Source of the DNA: Macrotrachela quadricornifera | Lineage: Eukaryota; Rotifera; Eurotatoria; Philodinida; Philodinidae | Length of the DNA: 64,000 nucleotides | Reading direction: 5' to 3' | NCBI GenBank assembly: GCA_022393335.1 | Contig: JAJEKB010020803.1 | Coordinates: 977,516-1,041,515, forward strand | In this document: piece after piece, positions 12,894-24,056 of the stretch | How the letters are laid out: each line of letters starts with the position of its first letter | How positions within the stretch are numbered: the stretch's first letter is position 1 | The notes under the pieces: generated by a model | What the model was told of the DNA's origin: nothing | Seen by the model: only the letters and a program-made list of their open reading frames with translations | Databases searched by the model: none | Position numbers and translations under genes: made by a program

Positions 12894-14310
12894 TACATGA
12901 TTAGAAGGATATTTTTAGGGATACCGGAACATGATCAGGGTACCATTTTAGGGGTACCCGGATATGATTAGGAAGGTATTTTTAAGCGTATTCGGACATA
13001 ATTAGGACCATATTTTTAAGGAATACCTCGACATAATCAGGGTACCCCTTTCGGGATACATGGACACGATTAGAACAATATTTTTAGGGGTATCCGGACA
13101 TGATTATGGTACCCTTTTTCGGATATTTGGACATGATTAGGACGCGATTTTTACGGATATCCGGACATAATCAGGGTACCCTTTTGGGATACCTAGAGAT
13201 GATTAGAACCATATCTTTACGGGTACCCGGATATGATTACGACGGTATTTTCAAGTGCACTCGGACTCAGGTACGTCGGAGCTCTCGCTCCCTTGGGTTC
13301 CGTTCGTAAGGAACGCAAACTCATGTCTAAAATTCTTATGAAACATTTAAAAAAACTGAAAAAATATCCCATCGTTCTTGTGGACACATTTCATGACGAC
13401 GACCCTGGGTTCCTCGGAACCCGGAACCACTAGTGGATTCCCCCTCCTAAGAACCCAGAACCAACAATGAGTTCCCGTTCCTGGGAACTCCGAACCACCA
13501 GCAGCAGGCATGCACCAGTTCCAGTTAGCAGGGTACCGTACCAATCGGGCTGGTCTGTCAAGTGAACAATTTAAAATTGAATGTATGACAAAAATTAGTT
13601 TCTGAATTTGTGTTTGGGAACGTGAGCTTTTCAAGAAAACTTTTTGATTTGATTTTTTACACTAAAAAACGTGCTTTTTGAGAAAATAACGATTTTTCAT
13701 AAAGTTTGATCAGAAGAAGTCGGGGTCTGGGAATCGATTGGAAAAGGGAGTTTTTGACTAAAATTTTTTAAACACGTTTTGTAGTCTAAAAAAATCATTT
13801 CAAAATTTTTTCGTTAAAAACTGCGCTTCCTAATGGATTCTTCGATCCGACTTCCTCTGATCAAACTTTATGGAAATTCGTTATTTTCTCAAAAAACGCG
13901 TTTTTTACCCGTAAAAAAATCATTTCAAAAATTTTTCTTTAAGAACTCATCCTTCCAAACACAAATCCACAAACTGATTTCTTCCATACGTTCAATTTTA
14001 GATTATGCACTTGACAGACCGGTCCGACTGGTACCCAGTTAGCTGGAACTGGTGCGTGGCTACAGCTGGTGGTTCCGAATTCTCAGGAACGGAACCTGCA
14101 ACTGACATTCTTAAATCCGAGTACCCCCGAAAATATCATCAAAAGCATGTCCAGGTATCTCAAAAAGGGTACCCTGATCATATCCGGATACCCTTAAAAA
14201 TACCATCGAAATCATATCCAGGTATCCCCAAAATATTACCCTGATCATATCCCAGTACCCTCGAGAATATCATCAAAATCATGTACGAGTATCCCAAAAA
14301 GAGTACCCGA
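12894..14310. mobile_element. Fold-back element with minisatellite outer arms
   Basis: The outer left arm (about 12894-13255) is a tandem array of a roughly 33-bp unit resembling ggtacccggatatgattagg plus a T-rich stretch. The outer right arm (about 14105-14310) is the same unit in reverse complement. Inside, 13260-13740 pairs with 13830-14100, with matching blocks such as ggttcc..ggaacc, the caagtgaacaattt segment and the aaaacgcgttttt segment. The fold-back is centred near 13790. The small reading frames here are fragments of repeat. Confidence 0.75.
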
Positions 14311-14539
14311 GATCAGGGTACTCGTCGACCAAAGAGTGATCAGTGGAATGGGATACGTTTCGTTTGTCGCATCGCGCATAGTGATCGGATGGATTCATAT
14401 TGGTATTGTATGGACGAGCTCTGATTGGTCGAAACGTGCTAGGATAAGCTACATCTATTTTTGTATATAGAATGTATACGTAGCTTATCTCGACCATCCA
14501 AGAATTAAAGAAAGTAGTGAAAAACATTCGGCAAGATGT

Positions 14540-15250
14540 TGTGTTTGAAAGTTACAGTTTTTGGACGAATCGATTGTATCGAATGTCCCAAACTAATGGA
14601 GATTATTTAAGATAATAAAAGTATCTACGTCTTGTAGAGAATTTCACGAGGATTCTTTTGCTAAAAAATTTTTCTTAAACACTGAAATCTGCGTGAGATA
14701 TATGCAAAATACTGAGAGGCTCATTTATTATGGGCCACCCGTTAGTATTGGAACATTGATGAAATCTTGTCCTTTGATTTGATTCCGGATAAACGAATAT
14801 GTTCTTTGAGAAGAGATTCTTCGAGATATACGTATTTTTACTGTCGATGATCAATGAGTTTAGATTTGGATTGTTCAAGCAGGTCAATCTCTTCGATCAA
14901 GAAATCAAGTCAATGAACAACATCAAATCATTTCAATGCCTTTAAATCCAACTAATCGTCTTCAATTATGTGCACAACGAAAAAATTTTCTTCTTCGAAG
15001 AAAAATCTTTCATTTTAATTCTGTGTAACACAACAAAATGGTCGAAATTGATATTTGAGACTCTGAAGATGAAATTGAAATTGATCGACATTCATTTTCA
15101 TCAAACAGACCTGTTCATTGGGAAAGATCTATTGGATCCTCCTTTTTCTCGAGCATTGAACTTTCAATGGAAATTATGTTGTCAATAGTCATTCTGTGCC
15201 CAATCGTGGTTTATTTGTCTTTGGAAAGAATTGCAAAAATAATGTGTTCC
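14540..15250 (+). pseudogene. Coding-like remnant, unidentified
   Basis: On the plus strand several stretches stay open and look protein-like but are separated by stops. One is an 80-residue stretch around 14600-14785 containing RYMQNTERLIYYGPPVS, another around 14880-15020 contains NPTNRLQLCAQRKNFLLRRK. The second has a basic composition faintly like an importin-beta-binding segment, but this is too weak to name. The tgggccacccgttag at about 14736 also resembles the end of the element at 39046-39811, so transposon sequence may be mixed in. Confidence 0.25.
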
Positions 15251-15714
15251 TTCAATGAAAATCTCGTTAGGTTTGTTCGCTTTTTTTCCGTCGAAGTTGA
15301 TTCATTGATTTTGATTGACATGAAAATCATTGATCATTAAGTGTTCTTTTGGACAAACTTCCAACTCAATGAAAATCGATTTCATTTGATCAACAGGTTT
15401 CAGTTAGTTGTTTTTCATTTAAATTCATTTTTTATTCTTTTTTTCTTTCAAAGGATTTATTGATTATTTCGTGTCAATTATTGTTGTACAAAATATCAAT
15501 ATATATGATAAACACTAAGAACACATTCCAAAACAAAATTTAAACTTTTTTGAAGAAAAGAAACGATTCCAAGAAAACTAGAACGTCCAACAGCGTATTC
15601 TGTCATGACTGAAATGCGTCTTTGATCACTCCATTTTGGAGCGCATTTTAGTTCTCCAAGAACGTTTTCTTTTGTTTTTTGGAATACGTTTTGTTCTGTT
15701 TTATTTCATATTTT
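15251..15714. other. Intergenic, 3' flank of the NRPS gene
   Basis: AT-rich and non-coding. This is downstream of the NRPS stop codon on the minus strand and should hold its polyadenylation region; no specific signal is claimed. Confidence 0.4.
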
Positions 15715-18700
15715 TCACTGCGGTATCGTACGATCTAATTGTGCATCCATTTCCATCAATAGACTATTTCTCGTTTGATGAGTATGGTTAGACTGAGTAT
15801 GTTCATTGTGATCTAGAAAGAAAATCTTTTTTTCTTTTCGAGAAATTTTGTGATGAAGGAATTACCTTCAATGGTCTGTTCTTTTGTACACACATCGATA
15901 TTTTTTTCGGTCGATTTAATCGTATCAAGCAGTTGAGCATGTTCTGCAATAGTTGCTTGTTGGAAAAAAGATGCCATACTCAATTCGATACCGTCGAAAG
16001 CTAATTCATAAAGACAATAGAGTTGAATAAATAGTATTGAATGACCACCAATCTCGAAGAAATTGGCTGTTATTGGGATTTGATCACCATCACATTGAAG
16101 TACTTCACACCAAAGATCGTGAACTTGTTTTTCAATGGGATTATCAAGAGCTTGCTGTTCGATTTCATTTGTTCGATTCAATAGAGATGAAGTCGGTGTT
16201 GGTAATCGATTTCGATCCAATTTTCCATTTGCATTCAATGGAAATTGTTCCAATACGACAAACATCGATGGAGCCATAAATGATGGTAAATGTGATTGGC
16301 AATAAGTTCTCAACTTTTTATCATCAATAGTAATCGAAGATCGAACATAAGCAACGAGATATTCTTGATATTTCATGACGAAACAAGCAGAGATTGATGG
16401 AGAAGCCTCAGAAATGATTCGTTCGACATGGGTCGGTTCAATACGCTGGCCATGTAATTTGATTTGAAAATCTTTTCGACCCAAATAAAATAAAACACCA
16501 GTCAAAGGATCTTGTCGAACTAAATCACCTGTTCTATAGAGTGAATTGAATCGAGATTGTCTAGTAAGGTCTTCTCGGCCATAGTAACCAGGTGATCGTT
16601 GAATACCATCGAGATATAATTCACCGATATGACCTGGAATGATTGTCTGGTGATATTCATCATAAACAAACGCTTTCATATTGGGAAATAGACGTCCCAT
16701 AGGAATTTCACCGTTGACAATATCTTTCTTTGTTATTCTGTGATAAACTGAGCCGAGTGTACATTCAGCTGGACCATAGAAATTATAAATCGAAGTCCTT
16801 TCTAGATCGATGTATTTATCCATGATTGTCAATGTTTTCGGAACAATGACTTCACCTAAAATTCGATTTATGAATTTTTTCTCATAGAAAATGAGACAAA
16901 AACAATTTGAAACAAACCTAGAAAACCAAATGATCGAATAGTTGATAAACGACAGAAACTATTTGTTTCCACTAGATGATCGCATAGAATTATCATTACT
17001 GATGGAACAATATTGAAAAGTGACACTTGATTTTGTTCTACTGTCTTTAACAAATAATTGAGATCAAGATTTCCATTTGGATGTAGAAGAACAACTGTTG
17101 CTCCTAATATTAATGTACCTAAACATTCTTGAACATGAACATCAAATGAACATTGAGCTATTTGAATGACAATGTCTCGTTGATTAATGAGATTTAAATG
17201 TTCAAAAGACCAAATACATGATAGAAAATTTTCATGAGTAATTGAGACCTAACATGAGAAATTGAATAACAAATAAAACGATCCAATTGATAACTTACAG
17301 CTTTTGATTGACCAGTAGAACCACTAGTAAAAATGAGACTAAAGTAAAGATAAACAAATTTGTTAATAATAATTGTGAAAAATATCCAAACAATTCTTAC
17401 AAAGCCAAATCATCAGGTTTGATCTGAACGGAAGATAATAATTCGTCTGATTTCATTTCAGTAATACAAATTAATTTCACTGTATCGATATCAAATTTGT
17501 TCATTGTTTGTGGTTGAACAAGAACAAGACGAGCACCTGTCTGTTGAATTAGAGTATTAAGATGATGAGTTGAATCATTCGGCAATAAAGCTGCATAAAC
17601 TCCACCACAAACAAGAATAGCTAATTGTCCAATAATCATTTCGAATGATCGTTCAACACATTGACAAATAATTTCATGTGGTTGAACTTGATAATCTCGT
17701 AATAAATGTCTAGCTAATCCATTGACATTGTCCAATAGTTCAGCATAAGTCATAGATTGTTCATCAAGTACAAGAGACAACTTTTGTGGATCTATTTCGG
17801 CATATTGAATAAAATCCCATGGTAAACAATGAATTGGTCGATCGTAATCTAATTTTGTATTATTTAATTCTTGTTGAAGTTTGATTTCATTTGGTAAAAG
17901 TAATGAATAATGGAAAATTGGTTGTTGTCGTTGAAGATGTTTTTCTTCGAATAATTGTCGTAAAAGAATCTGAAAACGTTGTGTCATTATTTGAATTGTT
18001 GATTCTTCAAATAGATCAGTTGAATAATTAAATAAAATTTTCATTTGTTCACTCTTTGAATTGTATCGTACAGTAATATTAAGATCAAATATTGCTACTT
18101 GTGTATGAAATGAATCAAATCGTGTCAAATGACAATCATCAATCAAAGATAAAATTTCTTCTAGTCCATATTCTTCTTCAGTTTCAAATAAAAGTACTGT
18201 TTGAATTGACAACGAATTCGACGATAACACAATTTGTTGATAAGATAATTGAGAATGAACAAGCGCTTTTCCAAGAAAATCTTGTACAAAATGAACAAAT
18301 TCATTAAATGAAGATTGAGGATTGATCTGTAAACGACATGGAATCATATTGACAAACATTCCAATTATTGACTGAACTTCATGTCGACGTCGATTGGCAA
18401 CTGCACTTAAAACACAAAGATCTGTATCATTTTGTGTTAATTTAAATAGATAAACATAATAAATAGAAAGATATAATTGATACCAAGAAAGATTTGTTTC
18501 ATTGGCAAAATTTTTCATCGATCGTAATAATGATTTTTCGATTTCGAAGCAAATTGTTGTTCCACGACCTGAACGAGTTTGGTCAAGATTTTCAAAATGA
18601 TCATAAGGTAAAGCAATTTTCTTTGTCCAATCATAATTATTCAAAATTTCCTTCCAAAATTGTTTTGATTCGCTAAAGTCTATTGAACGTTCGTAACAAG

Positions 18701-21343
18701 TATAATCAAGATATCTATTCATATCTGAATCAACAAATTTCAATTGAAGATCACGATAAGCACGGCTCAAATCAGTAAAAAAAGGTCTTATTGACGATCC
18801 ATCAAAAGCACAATGATGAAAATTTAAAATAACCGCATCATCTGTTGTCAAAAGATCATTGTTTTCATTTGTATTAAATCGAACAATATGTAAACGAACA
18901 ACTCGTCCATGTTTAATATGAAATAGAGATGAATTTGTTTCTTCATTATGGATGATATCTATCAAATCTTTGTCATTCATGACTGAACTTTGTTGAAATT
19001 GAAAATTTTCTTCGCTTATTGGAACAATATGTTGCCAAAGCTGATCATTATGAAATTGTAAGGATGTTCGTAGAGTACCATGTTTTTCAATGATCAAATG
19101 CAGAGCTTGACGAAGACGTTTAATTGATATATGACCAGATTTGATTTTTAATACAAATGGAAGATTATAAATAGCGATTGGATTTTTCTTTTGATCAAAA
19201 CGAACTTGTTCATCAAACCAAATTCGTTCTTGAGCATAAGAAGCAAGACTTGAATTGTTTTCAATTTGTTGATGATTTTTGTTTCTATCAACGGGTAAAC
19301 AATCTGATGAACGTTGTTTAATATTTTTCATGTAAGATTCGATGAATTGTGCATGTTTAGCTATTGTTCGATTGTTCAATAGATCAAAAAGATTCAATTG
19401 ACCTTCTTCTAAACTAAATATTGTTACATATTGATTGAAAAGTCGTGTTAATTGTAATGATGTTCCACCTAAAGAATATAAATCGGCATAGATTGATATT
19501 TGTTTGAAATGAAGTAAATCACACCAGATGTGATGAATGGCTTTCTCAAGATCGTTTGTTGGTTGTTCATCAACTGTTGTACGGCGTTCTAATAACGAAA
19601 AATCTGGTGGAGGAAACTAAAAATAGAAACTCATTGTGTATCTTCTCAACAATATCATTGATTTTACTTGAAAACGATCGATTTTCCCATTTGGTAACAT
19701 TGGTAAACTTTCTAGAAGCATGAAAATTGATGGAATACTAAATGGAGGCAAATATTTTTCACAATATTGACGAATATCATTTCGATCGATTTCATTAATA
19801 AAATTATCTACCGCTAAATAAGCAACCACATGTTCTTCTTCATAATGAATCGCTTTAATCACGACACAATTCATAATCATTGATGGAGAATAGGACACGA
19901 TTATATGTTCGACTTCTGCTGCTTCAATTCGTTGATTTCGAATTTTGAATTGAAAATCTAGACGACCTTCAATAACTAAATATCGATCGATCGTGTACTT
20001 TGCCATATCACCTGTTCGATACAGGAATTGATCATCACCAGTTAGTTGTGGTAATTTGATTAGAGCGCATTCTGTCTTTTGTGGATCATTCAAATAACCT
20101 TTGAAAAGAGCACCACCTGAAAATGATACATTAACCGAATGAATTTCAGATAGAGTTGATCATTTCGATTACCTCCATAGAGAATTTCTCCTTGTTGACC
20201 AGGTTCAGTAATTTCTTGTAAATTTTCATCGACCAGATATACACTTGAACCGAATCCGGGTCGTCCAGAAGGAACAATCAATTCATTATTATCTTTGACC
20301 CCATTCGAAGTAGTTCGAGGCACATGATAGGAACTAATACCGGCACATTCACTTGAACCATGAGTATTATAATGTTTCGAATGAGGGGGAAGTAGTGTGT
20401 GCAGTTGTTTGGCTAATGTCCATGGTAACGGCTCACCTAAATAATTGAAAATTGAACAAAGGAAAGATACGTAAGTCTTATTATTACCTCCAGTAATATA
20501 ACAACGTAATGAACTCCATGATTGTTGATCTTTTGACAATAGTTGAATGTGAGGAAGAAGTGTACGTGTAAATGTTGGACTTGTGCTATACCGAGACACT
20601 TGTTGTTGCCGAAATACATTTGTTAAATAGGGTAGATTATGTGGACCACCTGGTTTCAACAGAATCAAACATGCACCAGAGAATAGTGCACAGATGATTT
20701 CCAGTATATGGGTCACCCAAGTACATGATGCTGATTGAAGAACATTATCTGTCGATTGAACCCGACCATCTATGTCCAGTAGTCGTCCGTGATGAAGAGC
20801 ACCAGAATGAGTATGTAAAACGATTTTCGGTTTGCCTGTCGAACCCGATGTTGTCGTCGTGTAACAAGAAGATGAATGAGTGACCGGAAGTGATGATAAT
20901 CGAACAAGATCGTCATCATCAACAAAAGAATAGGTAGGAAGTCGTTCGTCTATCGACAAAAAAGTTGATTTGATCGATAGATTGTCAAACGTTTCTCGAG
21001 TAAGACGGTGTCCAAGAATAAGATTGACTCGATGAGAACCAAGTTCTTCTATCGTTGTAACGATTCGTGCCGGTGGATCAGTTGGATTCAATGCACAATA
21101 CGCATATCCAGCGGTCAATATCGAATAGAAACCCAACATCATTTCTAGACTTCGATCGACAATTTGACAAATGATTTCCCCCGTTTTAATATCATGCGAA
21201 AGAATGTCTAGTGCAAGACATTGAACATAAGCGGCCGTTTCTGCATAAGTTAACGATTGATCATCCAGAAGTAAAGCCACTTTCTGTGGTTGCTTTTCCG
21301 TCCAGTCAAACAGGCAATGATGTAAATGATTATAATGACTCAT
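15715..21343 (-). CDS. Bimodular non-ribosomal peptide synthetase, A-T-C-A-T
   Basis: Cytosolic multi-enzyme that would activate two amino-acid-like substrates as adenylates, load them on carrier domains and join them. My model has eight exons. Introns, all GT..AG on the minus strand, are 20437-20487, 20117-20172, 19617-19667, 17339-17400, 17249-17298, 16856-16917 and 15813-15865 (50-62 bp). Removing each restores frame and conserved motifs. The stop is TGA at 15715-15717. The chosen start, Met at 21343, begins exactly where an adenylation domain normally starts, and an in-frame stop lies just upstream, so no condensation domain precedes it. Core motifs of both A domains, both carrier serines and the condensation HHxxxDG are intact. 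There is no thioesterase or reductase, so product release is unexplained. The introns argue against bacterial contamination. NRPS genes are known from bdelloid rotifers as horizontally acquired genes; the substrate here is unknown. Confidence 0.88.
15890..16150 (-). other. NRPS carrier (thiolation) domain 2
   Basis: Contains ANFFEIGGHSILFIQLY; the Ser of GGHS (codon near 16038) is the pantetheine site. After it only about 75 polar residues follow across the last intron, ending in DRTIPQ. No thioesterase, reductase or terminal condensation domain is present. Confidence 0.8.
16170..17860 (-). other. NRPS adenylation domain 2
   Basis: A2/A3 region LDEQSMTYAELLD, then IFTSGSTGQSKAVS assembled across two introns, A5 YNFYGPAECTLGS, A7 YRTGDLVRQ, A8 GRKDFQIKLHGQRIEPTHVE, and A10 LNANGKLDRN with catalytic Lys. 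More canonical than domain 1. Confidence 0.85.
17900..19260 (-). other. NRPS condensation domain
   Basis: Begins with SYAQERIWFDEQ (C1-type motif) and has LNFHHCAFDGSS, the HHxxxDG catalytic motif, at about 18799-18830. Later elements include VANRRRHEVQSIIGMFVN, the C5-type region. Length of about 450 residues is normal. It sits between T1 and A2, as needed to join the two activated residues. Confidence 0.85.
19390..19616 (-). other. NRPS carrier (thiolation) domain 1
   Basis: About 70 residues directly after the A1 domain, with LYSLGGTSLQLTRLF. The Ser in GGTS (codon near 19458) is the expected phosphopantetheine attachment site, so the domain appears functional. Confidence 0.8.
19668..21343 (-). 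other. NRPS adenylation domain 1
   Basis: Motifs in order: A3-like TTTTSGSTGKPKIV, a TGGEPLPW segment created by splicing, A5 NTHGSSECAG, YGGGALFKGYLN created by the second splice, A7 YRTGDMAKY, A8 GRLDFQFKIRNQRIEAAEVE, and A10 LPNGKIDR with its catalytic Lys. All are intact, so activity is plausible. The A5 sequence HGSSEC departs from the common YGPTE, so the substrate cannot be read from known codes by eye. Confidence 0.8.
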
Positions 21344-21768
21344 TAAATCTAGAATTTAATCTGTAAAGAAACAATGTCGACAGTCAAAGTTATTTGCTCA
21401 TCTCGAATAGTACAGGTGATCAAATAGAATATAATGACGTGATTTCATTTGCTTGCATTCACTTTATATCGACGATTTAAAGCGAAATCACTCATGTGCG
21501 ATACACTGACTTCATCATCGGTATATTTTTCGTTCTCTCAAAAAAGAATGGTTAAAACAAATGCGTTGTCTTTTTTTTCTGTTCGTTTGTCTCCGTATAC
21601 CTCTCACTATACTTCTCATAGGTATAAAGATTTTATTTTACGCTTAAATGATTTTCGTATGCATATGTGGTGAAAATAATATACGCAGATCAGAAACAAG
21701 ATTTCACTCCGTCAGTGGACGGGGGCGGGTTTGACCACAGATCGGCCCAATTAGAGAATTTGATGTGA
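21344..21768. promoter_or_regulatory. Putative promoter side of the NRPS gene
   Basis: 425 bp of AT-rich sequence between the NRPS start and the hairpin at 21769. No convincing TATA or other motif can be assigned by eye. If the gene model is right, the promoter is here or within the adjacent elements. Confidence 0.3.
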
Positions 21769-22078
21769 AATTTATCAAAAAATTACACTGTTCTGCATGG
21801 TTTATCTACTTTTTTACATTGAACCGGAGCCATTTTTCAGCATCACTATAACTTTTTATGGCCTACAAAATGCGGTAGAAACGATACCTCAAAAAATCCT
21901 GCGCTCTATGTCATTCAAAGGATTTACTAGAAAGCATATAGCGCAGGATTTTTTGGGATATCATTTCTACCGCATTTTGTAGTCCATGAAAAGTTATGAT
22001 GATGCTGAAAGAATGGCTCCGGTTCAATGTAAAAAAAGTGGGTAAACCATGCAAAACAGTGTAATTTTTTGATAAATT
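21769..22078. mobile_element. 310-bp perfect-type hairpin element
   Basis: Arms 21769-about 21918 and about 21936-22078 are reverse complements, starting aatttatcaaaaaattacac. They pair over most of their length, with a loop of under 20 bp. It is non-coding and MITE-like. Confidence 0.8.
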
Positions 22079-22084
22079 GGGAAA

Positions 22085-22886
22085 GGGACATTTCGCTCTA
22101 CTTTTTCATTACGATCTCCTGTACAAGATGTTCGTTACGATTTCCAGACATAAGAAAAAACATAGGATGTTCGGAATTAAGTATACAGGAGTTCGGAATG
22201 AGGAAATCAATAAAAAAATTGAAAAATTAGGGTGTTCGTAATGGAAGGTATCCGGAATATCGTAACGAACATCAACAGTTGCTTTCTTAGAGATAAAATT
22301 CTAAAATTTGACTGGAGTTCGGAATGAAAATTACCGGAAGATCGTAATGGAACTTAAGGCAAATAAGTGTAGCGAATATCTGGAGATCGTAATGAAGAAG
22401 ACAGGATGTTCGAAATTGTACATTTATATTTGCTCTTCTTTGAGAAATGTTAAGCGACTTACCTATTTTTCATATATTCTTGATTATAAAAAGGAAAGAA
22501 AAAACTTTATAAGCGTTACAAACATCAGAATAAATCTGTTACGATCTCCAGGTAAATTAGTTACGGACACCCGGTCAGTTTCATGATGATCATTTGACCT
22601 TTTTCATAAAAAATACCTTACGAGTTACATTCCGAACACTCGATCATTTTTCATTCCGAACGCCCGGTCTTTTTCATTCCGATCTCCGGTCATTACGTCG
22701 CATATAGTGGTGCGCATTCCGTTCCGAACTCCTAGTGACACCTTTCCAATCTTCCTGTTTTTTCATTACGATTTCCTGTTCAAAATTGATTACGGGCTCC
22801 TGTCAAAAATTTTTTGGGCTAAAATCTCATTTCCGAACACCTGGACATATGTCGGGTGTTTGGAATGACTTGGTGCGAAATGTCCG
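22085..22886. mobile_element. Non-autonomous transposon packed with gttcggaatg-type motifs, copy 1
   Basis: Terminal inverted repeats ggacatttcgc (22086-22096) and gcgaaatgtcc (22875-22885). The left half holds many degenerate copies of gttcggaatga/gatcgtaatg spaced 20-45 bp apart; the right half holds the same motif in reverse complement (cattccgaac, cattacgatctcc). No protein is encoded. Such mirrored subterminal motif arrays are typical of transposase-binding sites. A second copy is at 58475-59261. Confidence 0.75.
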
Positions 22887-23554
22887 TCACCCAGGACTAA
22901 GAATCACAATGAAGACTGATCTGAACAGCTAGTTCAAAAAGGTAGAAAATCTTTAGAGTCCGGTCTTTGATTTAAAAATGAAACAGTACATCTCGGCAGA
23001 TCCTTAGATTCCTAGAATCCATTAGAACCTTACACATTTCATCAGTTCTTCGATTATAAGGTCTGTTTATATAAAGACTGCCTTTCTTATGTGCAGTTTA
23101 TAACATTTACAGTCTTTTATCTTTTCTAAACTATAAAAAGTTTTTTATGGTCCTTGCATTTTTAGTATCAACGAATCGTTGTAGGGTATCACTATGTATT
23201 CATATTCAGTGTCAAACAAGGAATTTCAGATTTAAAAATTTATAGAATTTTTATATAAACATTATTTTAAATTTTGTGAAATTGAACAGAACTGTATAAA
23301 ATTGTGTAGAAATCGAAATCACATTCGTGCTTAGGAGCTTGATTATTATTAAAAATTATTTTTGTTTCTGAAAGTCCAGACAATTGTTTTTATTAGATTT
23401 ATACAACAATATAGATTTTCCAAATTATATGTAACGCTATATACAAAAATTTACAAGATGCTGACTCGTTATCTTCCACTTCAAAACTTTTTAATTTCAG
23501 TGTCACTCGAAGTCTAATAGAATCTTCAAGTTTCTCTTTGACATAAATATTCGT
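22887..23554. other. Intergenic, left flank of the piggyBac copy
   Basis: No gene seen. The left terminal repeat of the piggyBac element was not found here, so it may lie in the N gap or be lost. Confidence 0.4.
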
Positions 23555-23656
23555 TTGCGGACTTTTATAAACAGGTGCAGACTTGGAACCGATAAAGTTT
23601 TTTCTAAATGGATCAGCTCGATCGTTGATTTTTTTGTCTTAACTGACAAAATATCT

Positions 23657-24056
23657 NNNNNNNNNNNNNNNNNNNNNNNNNNNNNNNNNNNNNNNNNNNN
23701 NNNNNNNNNNNNNNNNNNNNNNNNNNNNNNNNNNNNNNNNNNNNNNNNNNNNNNNNNNNNNNNNNNNNNNNNNNNNNNNNNNNNNNNNNNNNNNNNNNNN
23801 NNNNNNNNNNNNNNNNNNNNNNNNNNNNNNNNNNNNNNNNNNNNNNNNNNNNNNNNNNNNNNNNNNNNNNNNNNNNNNNNNNNNNNNNNNNNNNNNNNNN
23901 NNNNNNNNNNNNNNNNNNNNNNNNNNNNNNNNNNNNNNNNNNNNNNNNNNNNNNNNNNNNNNNNNNNNNNNNNNNNNNNNNNNNNNNNNNNNNNNNNNNN
24001 NNNNNNNNNNNNNNNNNNNNNNNNNNNNNNNNNNNNNNNNNNNNNNNNNNNNNNNN
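23657..24056. other. Assembly gap (400 N)
   Basis: Run of N interrupting the piggyBac transposase region. The true length is unknown; a round 400 suggests an estimate. Confidence 0.99.

Noticed and set aside
15715..21343. NRPS as bacterial contamination
   Set aside because: Seven short GT..AG introns interrupt it, and their removal is required to restore core motifs.
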